Positions 55,544-63,467 of a stretch of DNA of 64,000 nucleotides are shown in pieces. The stretch's first letter is position 1, and the number at the start of each line of letters is the position of its first letter. Both the position numbers and the translations under genes were made by a program. The notes beneath the pieces were generated by a model. It worked only from the letters and a program-made list of their open reading frames with translations, searched no databases and was not told the origin of the DNA. This DNA comes from CBDCYH01 sp965224105. GTDB lineage: Bacteria > Bacteroidota > Rhodothermia > Rhodothermales > JABDKH01. The stretch is taken from the NCBI GenBank assembly GCA_965224105.1, contig CBDCYH010000002.1, positions 620,001 through 684,000 on the forward strand. Direction: 5' to 3'.

Positions 55544-56209
55544 TGGTCCAATTTTTTGGTGGATGATGAATCGAAAGATAAGCGAATGTGGTGGCGGAAG
55601 GAAGTCTGAGTGACACCTTGGGCTGAGATGGCACTCCGTGTTCCCGAATGCCTCAGCGAAGAATGCCACCTCCTACGTGTCATTCCAGCCCCCGTGCCCA
55701 CTCGTCACTGCGAGGAGTCCCGAAGGGCGACGCGGCAGTCTCCCAATGGCTGGCTCCGTAGATAGAGGTCCGCTATGGCATTAGGGTGACAGCCAGCACA
55801 AACTGTAGGGACCCCGGACCAAGTCCGGGGTGACGCGCGGGGTGGTGGGATCGTACTCGGCGATTAACGTTACCCCTCTGGTGTCATCCCGGCCCCAGAG
55901 CCGGGATCCATAGAACGGTAGGGTCGAGCGCTGTAGATGGAGATCGCCACGTCGCCCAACGGCTCCTCGCGATGACGTTACTGTATGGACCCCGGATCAA
56001 GTCCGGGGTGACGCCAGGGGAGGTTCGAGGACGCTCCTGAGGAAAACGTATAGCGCGACGACGAATCTAACCCCAATACCGCGGCCCTGGGCCCATTGCG
56101 GGAGGCGCGAGCTCAGTAGAACACAACGCCGAATTTGCAACCCGCAACACCGGTACACCTGCAACGATTTCCGACCTGGATCGTAACCGGCTCTACACAC
56201 CCGCCCGCC
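55544..56209. repeat. Repeat island 2 (mosaic related to island 1)
   Basis: This intergenic stretch lies between divergent genes. It contains one element A (55703-55744), one near-perfect element B (55984-56024, followed by 'GAGGACGCTCC' as in island 1) and an imperfect B (55805-55838). An additional dyad is TCCCGG...CCGGGA (around 55886-55907). No gene is visible. The last 130 bases before the M23 gene are without recognisable features. Confidence 0.8.
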
Positions 56210-56854
56210 ATGCAAAAACGATCACACATCGGCACCGTTGTCCTATCGCTCTGCCTGATCTCCATCTCCTGCGATAGCTCCGAAAACGAACCAGCGCGCG
56301 TGGCCGATGAGGCGTGCGTCGAGAACTCCAAAAATCTTTACCCGCAGCAAACCAACTCCCTGTACACGTTGCCGTACGCAGTTGGTGCTTCATTCAACGT
56401 GACACAAGGGAACTGCACGACGGGCTCACACAGGAGCGAACTGTCTCAACAATTCGCTTATGACTTCGGGATGCCGTCCGGAACCAGCATTCTCGCTGTC
56501 CGTGCTGGGCTAGTCGTCGCAGCCGTCGAGTCTTTCTCCGACAACACTGGCAAAGCCGGACAGGAAAACTTCGTCTCGATAATGCACTCCGATAGCACCG
56601 TTGCTCGGTACGTTCATCTAACCGAGAACGGCGCAGACGTGCTCGTCGGTGAATCGGTAACACAGGGACAGCGGATAGGAACGAGCGGGAATTCAGGTTT
56701 CAGCTCTGGACCCCATCTTCACTTCGACGTCATTGATGGTAATTGCTCTCCGCAATCCATTGCGTGCAAATCAATTCCCGTCATATTTCTTAACACCGTA
56801 GCGCATCCGCGGGGACTGGAGGAAGGCAGGTCTTACGAAGCACAACCGTACTAA
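56210..56854 (+). CDS. M23/LytM-like lipoprotein
   Basis: This 214-residue lipoprotein has a signal peptide with lipobox ISISC. The C-terminal half is LytM-like: FAYDFGMPSGTSILAVRAG, RYVHLTENG and GFSSGPHLHFDV, which give the HxH metal motif (PHLHF) and the nearby His of YVHL. Canonical LytM enzymes have a first zinc His four residues before the Asp of this motif; here that position is Gln (QFAYD), with a His nearby in GSHRSE instead. It may be an active endopeptidase with a shifted ligand or a non-catalytic murein binder. The ATG at 56210 starts the signal peptide. Confidence 0.75.
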   Translation: MQKRSHIGTVVLSLCLISISCDSSENEPARVADEACVENSKNLYPQQTNSLYTLPYAVGASFNVTQGNCTTGSHRSELSQQFAYDFGMPSGTSILAVRAGLVVAAVESFSDNTGKAGQENFVSIMHSDSTVARYVHLTENGADVLVGESVTQGQRIGTSGNSGFSSGPHLHFDVIDGNCSPQSIACKSIPVIFLNTVAHPRGLEEGRSYEAQPY

Positions 56855-56865
56855 CGGATCGGTTT

Positions 56866-57312
56866 TCACTGGTCGAGTTTCAGGAAAAGCGACATACTTC
56901 CGTAGTCAATTACCGCTGCGAAGGTGGACAGAACGTCAGCACCAATAACCCCATCGACCGGACCTGCACCCCGACTCGACAGCGCATGATTCACATGCGA
57001 TAAATCCATTACATAAAGCTTCTCCAAACCCACCTCCGAGCCACCCAGCACCATACTTTGAACAGCACATTCTGATACAGCCACACTTGTGGCTCCCAAA
57101 CCACCGCCCGACTCCGAGGAGCGAGTCGGATTCAGACCCAACGACTCCGCAGCGGTTGTGTCCACCACAGTATTCGACGCTCCGGTATCGAGCAGGAGCC
57201 GCGCCTCGTTTCCGTTGATCGATCCATCGATCTCAAAATGTCCGACAACACTTCGGGTGAGTTTCAAGGATGTATAACCAAGGCCGGAAAGTATTCCTTC
57301 AAGTTCTGTCAT
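56866..57312 (-). CDS. Retropepsin-like aspartic protease domain protein
   Basis: This 148-residue single-domain protein has the aspartic protease motif LLLDTGASNTVVD with Asp42 and flexible strand features (GHFEIDGSINGNEARLLL). VDGVIGADVLSTFAAVIDYG, the second half of the fold, follows. Such retropepsin-like bacterial proteins dimerise to form an active site. No signal peptide is present, so it is likely cytoplasmic. It is convergent with the M23 gene (11 bases apart). Its substrate is unknown. Confidence 0.8.
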   Translation of the reverse strand: MTELEGILSGLGYTSLKLTRSVVGHFEIDGSINGNEARLLLDTGASNTVVDTTAAESLGLNPTRSSESGGGLGATSVAVSECAVQSMVLGGSEVGLEKLYVMDLSHVNHALSSRGAGPVDGVIGADVLSTFAAVIDYGSMSLFLKLDQ

Positions 57313-57449
57313 AACGGATTCTCCGAATAGAAGCCTTCAGCAAATATATGAATCTCCCATCGAATGTCTATGTATAGATACACCAGCCCTGCAACCCTCT
57401 CGTTCCACCTGCGTAGTCAAGACACAAAGAATCAGTCAAGCAACGAAAA

Positions 57450-58343
57450 ATGTTTGCACAGACAAAAGGTATTGCGCTGCTGATCGGTGCAGCAATTGCC
57501 TGCGCATCAATAACAATTCCCCGTTCCGCGCACGCGCACCCGCCCGCCAATATCGTCGTTGATGCAAACGGCGTGATCTACTTTTCTGACTTGTCTAACG
57601 TCTGGATGGTAACTCCGGAGGGGAGAACACAGATAGCCATAGCGGGCGTACACACCCACGAGCTGTGGCTCGGCCCGGACCAGAGTTTGTACGGCGACGA
57701 TGTGCAAAACGAGGGTGACAATTATCGCTTCAGGATTTTTAGGCTATTGACGGATGGTCAACTCATTAACCATCAGGATTGGATTACTGGCCACCCTTCC
57801 GATCACGATGGCTTCTTCCTGCAACGTGACGCGAAGGGGAACCAGTACCGTCTTAACCGGACGGACCGGCAAATTGAAATGACCGGCGTGGCTGGCGTGT
57901 CTAGATCTGTCGACCTAAGCGAACTGCCCGGACATTTACACTGGATGGTCGTTAACCACGATGGGTCAATACATGTGTCGGTTGGCTCTTCTCTATATCA
58001 TGTCGCATCAGATTCAAATTCTCCGACTATCGCAGCGGCTGACCTTGTCGAGCGAAAAGAGGAATTCAATTTTGTGCACGATCGTCACGCGCTCATGGGG
58101 ATGTGGACCGATTCCAGGTCGAATGTTTTCGTGGCAGACTTTGCGGGAATGGCGGTGAAAAAGGTTCAACCGGATGGCGGGACCGGCGTAGCATACGAAT
58201 CAGAAACAGGATGGTCTCCGGTTGCAGGAGCGATGGGATTAGATGGATCCATCGTCGTGCAGGAATGGTCAACGTCCAACTCAACCAGGATTGTGCGCGT
58301 CTCGCCAAGCGGGAAAACGGAAATTCTCGCTGACAACCTGTAG
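57450..58343 (+). CDS. Exported NHL-like beta-propeller protein
   Basis: This 297-residue protein has a signal peptide (core GIALLIGAAIACASITIPRS, cleavage near AHA). The mature part has repeats of the NHL/SMP-30-like kind: NIVVDANGVIYFSDLSNVWM, NHDGSIHVSVGSSLY and 'SRSNVFVADFAGMAVKKVQP'. It should fold as a periplasmic six-bladed propeller. Catalysis is not evident. It is divergent from the retropepsin gene and 72 bases upstream of the next hypothetical gene, possibly in the same operon. Confidence 0.75.
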   Translation: MFAQTKGIALLIGAAIACASITIPRSAHAHPPANIVVDANGVIYFSDLSNVWMVTPEGRTQIAIAGVHTHELWLGPDQSLYGDDVQNEGDNYRFRIFRLLTDGQLINHQDWITGHPSDHDGFFLQRDAKGNQYRLNRTDRQIEMTGVAGVSRSVDLSELPGHLHWMVVNHDGSIHVSVGSSLYHVASDSNSPTIAAADLVERKEEFNFVHDRHALMGMWTDSRSNVFVADFAGMAVKKVQPDGGTGVAYESETGWSPVAGAMGLDGSIVVQEWSTSNSTRIVRVSPSGKTEILADNL

Positions 58344-58415
58344 ATCGCCCCTGCTAGTCGCACATTCCGTAGATTAGAACTATTCAATTCCTAACCAAGA
58401 CCCGCACCTCCATCC

Positions 58416-58961
58416 ATGAAACGTCTACTCACTCTAGTATTTCTATTGATTCTCACCATCCCAATCGCATCGGGACAAGGACGAGGACTATTCCCATCGC
58501 GGAACGTAACCCTAACATTGGACCAGCTTACGTGGGAAACTTTCCTGGACCACACTGCGGTGCGGTTCTCGATTACCGGGAGCGATCAAGGGTCACTTGC
58601 ACATCAACACTTGACACCCGAGATCGTAGTGCGCGTGGTAAACGATGGAGGCCCGGCCTTCAATGAAAAACTGATCCTTGCGGTGCCTTATAGTGGCAGT
58701 GTGATTATTCCAAAACCTCCAAGTGGTGACTATACGGCAACAATTTCTTTTGCAGGCAGCGTTCCCAAGGAAAGCGAGAAAGAACCGAAGGAGATAGTCG
58801 GGTTCAGCCTGGGAGGTCACAAGGCCCAAGCCGTTGTTTTCCGCAGCAAAGTCATGCCCCCGCAAGCATCCACCGCACCAGGGGCAGCTCAGACGCCGGT
58901 CAATGCCACGGACGACATGCTAAAAGTCGACCCAAAGAAGGAGGCATCCGGAGACAAGTGA
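58416..58961 (+). CDS. Secreted hypothetical protein
   Basis: This 181-residue exported protein has a signal peptide (MKRLLTLVFLLILTIPIASG). The mature part reads as an Ig-like beta sandwich (NVTLTLDQLTWETFLDHTAV, VRVVNDGGPAFNEKLILAVP, GDYTATISFAGSVP) with a C-terminal Ala/Pro/Lys-rich tail. No family is recognised. It follows the propeller gene on the same strand and is convergent with the permease gene (64 bp). Confidence 0.65.
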   Translation: MKRLLTLVFLLILTIPIASGQGRGLFPSRNVTLTLDQLTWETFLDHTAVRFSITGSDQGSLAHQHLTPEIVVRVVNDGGPAFNEKLILAVPYSGSVIIPKPPSGDYTATISFAGSVPKESEKEPKEIVGFSLGGHKAQAVVFRSKVMPPQASTAPGAAQTPVNATDDMLKVDPKKEASGDK

Positions 58962-59025
58962 CCATAGTACGAGGATCGACGTGAAGGCAGGTTCTTTTTG
59001 AATCTGATTCTTCAGCACGGACCGC

Positions 59026-61131
59026 TCAACAATACTTTCCGCGTAGCGAAATGAGCGCTGCGTGATCGGCAATAAACGTTACCCGGTCTCCTTCCAGTAG
59101 CACGGTATTACCCTCTGGAATAATCCCGTCGTCCCGGCGGTGGATGTACGCTACCAGACAGTTCTTGGGCAGATCAAGATCGCGGACGGCCTTTCCAATC
59201 AAATGGCCCGACGCGTCCTCAGATCTAAGGTGGATAGTGAGGTGATGATCATCCGCAAGTAAGAGTTCCTTCAGATCGTCTGTACTCTTTTGGCTGAGCC
59301 ACTGCTCCAGGAATTGATGGTCGTCAACCCGGTTTGCAATTTCCGCGAGCAGTCGCAGATGCTGACCCGGATTCTCATCAGGACTTACCAAAAGGAACAC
59401 CGCGTGGATGAGGGGTGAGGCTTCGGCGTCACCGTGGTGCTCGACACCCTCGACGACTAGGCCATCGATGGATCGCGCGAGTACCATTTCAGGGGCATCC
59501 ATGTTAGGCGCATAGATGTGCGGAAGAGCAACTCCTCCGGCCACAGGTGTAGCGCCCAGAGTCGCGCCGGCAAGAAAACCGGACCGAATTTTATCTACCG
59601 GCAATGGAACGCGGGTGGCGAGAAAAACGCTCGCTTCGTTTATGACGTCCCGATAGGACTCGCCCGGTTCGACCTCGATGACATTTGAGCGCGCAACAAT
59701 CTCATGAAACGGATCTTCGTCCCGCAGTCCTTTTTCTCTGAGGATCGTTCTGAATTCGCGATCGAGTCCCAGGTATTGCCGTTGACCGAGTCGGTGGAAC
59801 CAGTGATAGATAGCCCCATCTCGCTCGACTCGACCGTGAGCGTACTTGTAATACCATGCCAGGCAAACTACGACGATTCCGAGCGTGAATACGATCGATA
59901 ACCAGCCGAGATAAAATATTAGAACGATTGCGAAGATTATTCCGGCGAACTGCATCCACGGATACAACGGAGACTTATACCCCGGGTCGTACGACGGAAT
60001 GTGGCTTTCCCGCATCACTATAACTGCGAAGTTCAGCAGCATGAAGATGAATAGCTGGAATGCGCTTGCGAGTTTTGCTATTCCCTCCTCATCTAGACTC
60101 ACGATGAAGAGAATTATTAGAGCACCGGTAGTTATGATTGCTACACTGGGAGTCCCAAACCGCCCGAGCTCGCGCAGTTTTGGAGAGACAAGCCCATCTC
60201 GTGCCATTGCGAACGGGTACCTTGACGCTGCCAGCACACCTGCGTTGCCTGTTGACACGAATGCTGCGACTGCCGATAGAACGATCAGTCCGAGTGCGAT
60301 CTCGAGGGGGACCCAGAGATCGATTGCTCGTACGGCATCTGCAACCGGTGTGAGCGAGGAGTACAAAGTCGACGGCTCTACCACAGCGACGATGATATAG
60401 ACTCCGACAACGTAAATGAAGGTGGTGGAGACCAGCGATAGCATCATCCCAAGCGGGATATTCCGATCAGGGTTTTCAATTTCTTCGGCGACACTCGCTA
60501 TCTTGGTGAGTCCGGCATATGAAACGAATACAAATCCTATCGTGCTTAGCAGGCTCTCAAAGCCATTCGGCATAAATGGTGTTAACCGCTGCGTTGTAAG
60601 GCCCCGGTTCTCAGAGCCGAGGGAACTGTACATCCCGTTGGCGACGAAGAAAGCCAGCACCGTGAGCAGGACTACCACCAGGATCCGCTGCAGTCCGCTG
60701 GTCTCCTTTGCGCCGACGATGTTGAGGGCTACAAAAGCTACGGTGAGCGCTATTGCGACGGGCTTGATGGGAAGCTCGACAAAAATTGTCGCATACGCAC
60801 CGATGCCGATGAGAGCGAAGGCCGTTTTGAGAGATAGCGCGAAGAAAATCCCCAACCCGCCGATGGTGCCGAATGCCGGACCGAGGCTACGATCGAGAAA
60901 GTAGTATGCACCACCCGCTCGCGGAAGCGCGGTGCTTAGCTCCGCCTTGCTGAACATAGCCGGCAGGATGAGGATACCCGCGATGAGGTATGCAAGGATT
61001 ACCGCCGGACCTGCCTTCGCTGCCGCCAACCCCGGCAACAGAAAGAATCCGGAACTGAACATCGCACCTGTGGATAACGCGTACACGTCAAACAGACGTA
61101 GCTCTTTTTTTAGTTTTCCGGTTTTTTCCAT
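59026..61131 (-). CDS. APC-type amino-acid permease fused to PTS EIIA and TrkA-C domains
   Basis: This 701-residue protein has an N-terminal APC-superfamily transporter (about 1-440, around twelve membrane helices, opening MEKTGKLKKELRLFDVYALS). A cytoplasmic EIIA-type domain follows (about 475-610); it has ATPVAGGVALPHIYAP with a His in the position of the EIIA phospho-histidine. A TrkA-C (RCK-C)-like domain at the C terminus (about 625-701, 'GKAVRDLDLPKNCLVAYIHR') may bind a ligand. The transporter probably carries an amino acid or related solute. Nitrogen or energy-state control through EIIA is an inference. Confidence 0.88.
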   Translation of the reverse strand: MEKTGKLKKELRLFDVYALSTGAMFSSGFFLLPGLAAAKAGPAVILAYLIAGILILPAMFSKAELSTALPRAGGAYYFLDRSLGPAFGTIGGLGIFFALSLKTAFALIGIGAYATIFVELPIKPVAIALTVAFVALNIVGAKETSGLQRILVVVLLTVLAFFVANGMYSSLGSENRGLTTQRLTPFMPNGFESLLSTIGFVFVSYAGLTKIASVAEEIENPDRNIPLGMMLSLVSTTFIYVVGVYIIVAVVEPSTLYSSLTPVADAVRAIDLWVPLEIALGLIVLSAVAAFVSTGNAGVLAASRYPFAMARDGLVSPKLRELGRFGTPSVAIITTGALIILFIVSLDEEGIAKLASAFQLFIFMLLNFAVIVMRESHIPSYDPGYKSPLYPWMQFAGIIFAIVLIFYLGWLSIVFTLGIVVVCLAWYYKYAHGRVERDGAIYHWFHRLGQRQYLGLDREFRTILREKGLRDEDPFHEIVARSNVIEVEPGESYRDVINEASVFLATRVPLPVDKIRSGFLAGATLGATPVAGGVALPHIYAPNMDAPEMVLARSIDGLVVEGVEHHGDAEASPLIHAVFLLVSPDENPGQHLRLLAEIANRVDDHQFLEQWLSQKSTDDLKELLLADDHHLTIHLRSEDASGHLIGKAVRDLDLPKNCLVAYIHRRDDGIIPEGNTVLLEGDRVTFIADHAALISLRGKYC

Positions 61132-61294
61132 TCGGGACGAGCTTGTGGATGGCAGACTCGCAATATACTGTCGGGTAGGGTGAGGAAAAAGGTGGGTCGA
61201 TTATGGGTGATGAGAGGTGGCGTGTCGCTAACGCTTGATTCCGAAATCTGCCACGGACTTCCTGTCCGGATAATATTAGTGGGACACGTGCTAG

Positions 61295-61780
61295 CTAAGT
61301 CTGGGTTTTCTGTGCGCGTCTTTGCCTACCCACATGGTGTTTGGATTCCGCTCGCGAAGCAATCGCACGGTCGATGAACTCTCGTATCTTCTGCTCCTCC
61401 TTGGCTGTAAAGTCAGCGAAAAAGACGTCGTTGATTCGCTTGCTGGCTCTGAGAAGGTCTTTGGCAATTTTGCTACCCTTGGCAGTTAGTTGAATGGATA
61501 GGGAACGCCGGTCTTTCCCTTCTCCCCGAGTGGCGAGTCCGTTTTGGACGGCACGTTCAAGCGCGCGAGTAGCGACCGCTCGATCAAGGCCAGTAACAGT
61601 TGCAACCTCGGACGGCGTGCTTGCATCACCTCGAAAGACGGCTGCGAGAAGAGCATACTCAGTAACAGCAACACCCTTCTTTTTCAACTCGACATCAAAA
61701 TCCGAACGCATCGCGCGATAGAGCCGCGCCACCCAGTGACCAGTCCCGTCCGTCAGTCGATATTTGTGGGAAGACTTCAT
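61295..61780 (-). CDS. MarR-family transcriptional regulator
   Basis: This 161-residue dimeric winged-HTH protein has N-terminal dimerisation helices, the wHTH (about 55-110: TPSEVATVTGLDRAVATRAL, then RGEGKDRRSLSIQLTAKG wing) and a long C-terminal helix. It ends in a basic tail. MarR proteins usually repress adjacent genes and release DNA on binding phenolics or on oxidation. The neighbouring pirin and YcaC-like genes on the same strand, together with dyads upstream of them, fit such a circuit. No Cys is in the regulator, so thiol oxidation is unlikely. Confidence 0.85.
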   Translation of the reverse strand: MKSSHKYRLTDGTGHWVARLYRAMRSDFDVELKKKGVAVTEYALLAAVFRGDASTPSEVATVTGLDRAVATRALERAVQNGLATRGEGKDRRSLSIQLTAKGSKIAKDLLRASKRINDVFFADFTAKEEQKIREFIDRAIASRAESKHHVGRQRRAQKTQT

Positions 61781-61831
61781 TTTCTACATGGTCGCTCGAG
61801 TAGGTGTGCGCACAGTATAACTCAAATTTCT

Positions 61832-62563
61832 CTATCCACTGAACGCTCCTGCCCTTGTGAACTGGCCATCCATGTCGAGGGCGAAAAAGACTAGCTCGGA
61901 CATACCTTCGGACCGAATCTCAATTTCCTCGCCTTCAATAATCAAACCATCTCCCACTTCCAATGTGAGACCTCCCGATATCATGACTGCTCCCGAGAAG
62001 ACGTAAAGAAAGCCAGTCATGTCACCAAATTTGGGAAGAGACGTTGATGCCGATGTCAGGCGTTGATCATAGAACTTGACGCCACTTCGAAAAATCAGAG
62101 GTGCACCTGATCCTGCTGGACCTGCAATAAGGCGCCATGTATTGTCGGAATGACTTTTCTCGAAGTCGTGAAACTGAACACCTGGTGGTAAATCCACGGC
62201 TTCGGGCCTTACGAAGATCTGCAGTCCGGTTACGTCAACATCGGAGGCATTTGTTTCTTCGTGCATTAGGCCGCTGCCAGCATTCATCAGCATCATATAG
62301 TGGTGATTGATGAGGACTTTGTGGCCGGTTGAGTCTTCGTGAATGACCGCGCCTGTGCGCAGATAGGTCAGAATCTCATCGTTTTGATGAGGGTGCATGG
62401 AGACGACCACGCCGGGGCGAACTCTGGCGTGGTCGAATCTTCCTAAGGGTCCCAATCCGCGATCGGCTGGATTGCCCACGACACTGCCAGGGTAGACAAT
62501 GTCGATGTGAAACTCATCTCCGCCGAAGGATTTGCGATGATGTGATGATGTTTGTTTTAGCAT
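61832..62563 (-). CDS. Pirin family protein
   Basis: This 243-residue bicupin has the pirin metal site VSMHPHQNDEILTYLRTGAV (the first cupin His-x-His and Glu) and the later HEDSTGHKV and GSGLMHEETN segments with the further His and Glu ligands. A pirin C-terminal region (FDISLTF-like) follows. Pirins bind Fe(II) or other metals; some have quercetinase activity, and bacterial members may act in stress. It starts downstream of the YcaC-like gene by 107 bases and is followed by the MarR gene after 51 bases. Confidence 0.9.
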   Translation of the reverse strand: MLKQTSSHHRKSFGGDEFHIDIVYPGSVVGNPADRGLGPLGRFDHARVRPGVVVSMHPHQNDEILTYLRTGAVIHEDSTGHKVLINHHYMMLMNAGSGLMHEETNASDVDVTGLQIFVRPEAVDLPPGVQFHDFEKSHSDNTWRLIAGPAGSGAPLIFRSGVKFYDQRLTSASTSLPKFGDMTGFLYVFSGAVMISGGLTLEVGDGLIIEGEEIEIRSEGMSELVFFALDMDGQFTRAGAFSG

Positions 62564-62657
62564 GGTGTCAAAAACAGTTACTCCGCGGTATGCCGCCCAT
62601 CGGTAGCGCCTTACGAATCAAAGCTGTGATCAACACGGAGTTGGCCACTTTCACAGG

Positions 62658-62673
62658 TTAGTCATGTGACTAA
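62658..62673. promoter_or_regulatory. Perfect dyad TTAGTCA-N2-TGACTAA before pirin
   Basis: 7-bp arms with a 2-base centre. The dyad overlaps the stop codon of the YcaC-like gene and lies 95 bp upstream of the pirin start. The arrangement could be an operator for the neighbouring regulator. The overlap with coding sequence keeps this moderate. Confidence 0.4.
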
Positions 62674-63281
62674 TTATCCGCTTGCTGCATCATGGGTGAG
62701 AGGATGTCGGTAAACAGGATCTGGATCAGCTTTTTTCCATTCTCACTCGTCCAGTTCTCTGCCAACTCAGCGATCAACGCGTTGCTTGTGGTCAACACAA
62801 CTCCTGCCCGCTCCATTCTTCGGAACGCCATCTCGTCTGCCATTGTTGTTGGAGATCCCGATGCGTCGACCACGGCCTGCACTGCAAACCCCTCCTCGAC
62901 GGCGCTGATTGCCGGAGGCGCCAGGCAAACGTCCGTTGTAACACCGGCGAGAATGAGATTCTTTCGACCGGTTGCTCGGGCTGCCTCGGCAAAAGTGCCG
63001 TCATCCCAACAATTAACCACTCCTTCGCGCTGGATACGGGTTTCGAACGCTTGTGGTAATGCGTCTTGCAGCTCTGACATTAGTGGACCTTGAGCCATGT
63101 TCTCCATGCTACTGGTTAATACAACCGGCATTTCAAGCGCTGCGGCCACTTTTGCCAAGGCTGCAGCGTTTCTTTTCAATTCCTCCTGATCGATTGACCC
63201 GACCCAGCCAATCGTTCCGACCTGATGGTCGATCAACAGCATGGCGCTGTTTTCCGGGGTAAACCGCTTGGTTTTGCTCAT
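62670..63281 (-). CDS. YcaC-like isochorismatase-family hydrolase
   Basis: This 203-residue cysteine hydrolase has the Asp18 (LLIDHQ), the conserved REGVVNCWDDGTF segment and the nucleophile Cys119 (GVTTDVCLAPPA). The layout closely follows E. coli YcaC, which has Arg rather than Lys in the equivalent position, and not true isochorismatases. Substrate is unknown; amide or nicotinamide-type compounds are typical for the superfamily. The ATG at 63281 has an AGAGGAAAAC ribosome binding site. A 23-bp perfect dyad is upstream. Confidence 0.88.
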   Translation of the reverse strand: MSKTKRFTPENSAMLLIDHQVGTIGWVGSIDQEELKRNAAALAKVAAALEMPVVLTSSMENMAQGPLMSELQDALPQAFETRIQREGVVNCWDDGTFAEAARATGRKNLILAGVTTDVCLAPPAISAVEEGFAVQAVVDASGSPTTMADEMAFRRMERAGVVLTTSNALIAELAENWTSENGKKLIQILFTDILSPMMQQADN

Positions 63282-63349
63282 TGTTTTCCTCTTTTTTTGC
63301 TTGGTTTGAATCGGAGCCACAAGCTGGCTTCTTTTCTTATGACAGCATC

Positions 63350-63372
63350 AACTATTGATACTATCAATAGTT
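63350..63372. promoter_or_regulatory. Perfect dyad AACTATTGATA-N1-TATCAATAGTT before the YcaC-like gene
   Basis: 11-bp arms with one central base, 69 bp upstream of the ATG and between two divergent genes. It is typical in length and symmetry for a MarR- or HxlR-type operator. The MarR gene three genes downstream is a candidate ligand-responsive repressor. Confidence 0.55.
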
Positions 63373-63467
63373 CCAAACATGACTGTCCCACATGCCCGTC
63401 TTGCTAGTATCCGCCACAATCGTTTGTTTTAGGTATCTGATATTATTCAGGTAACCGAGGTCCTACC

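Noticed and set aside
61240..61275. Hairpin CGGAC-N5-GTCCG downstream of the MarR gene
   Set aside because: The short stem is not followed by T residues on the relevant strand and may be chance.
61805..61814. 10-bp palindrome TGTGCGCACA before the MarR gene
   Set aside because: It is short and GC-rich, and its half-sites match neither of the longer dyads near YcaC or pirin, so it is not supported as an operator.
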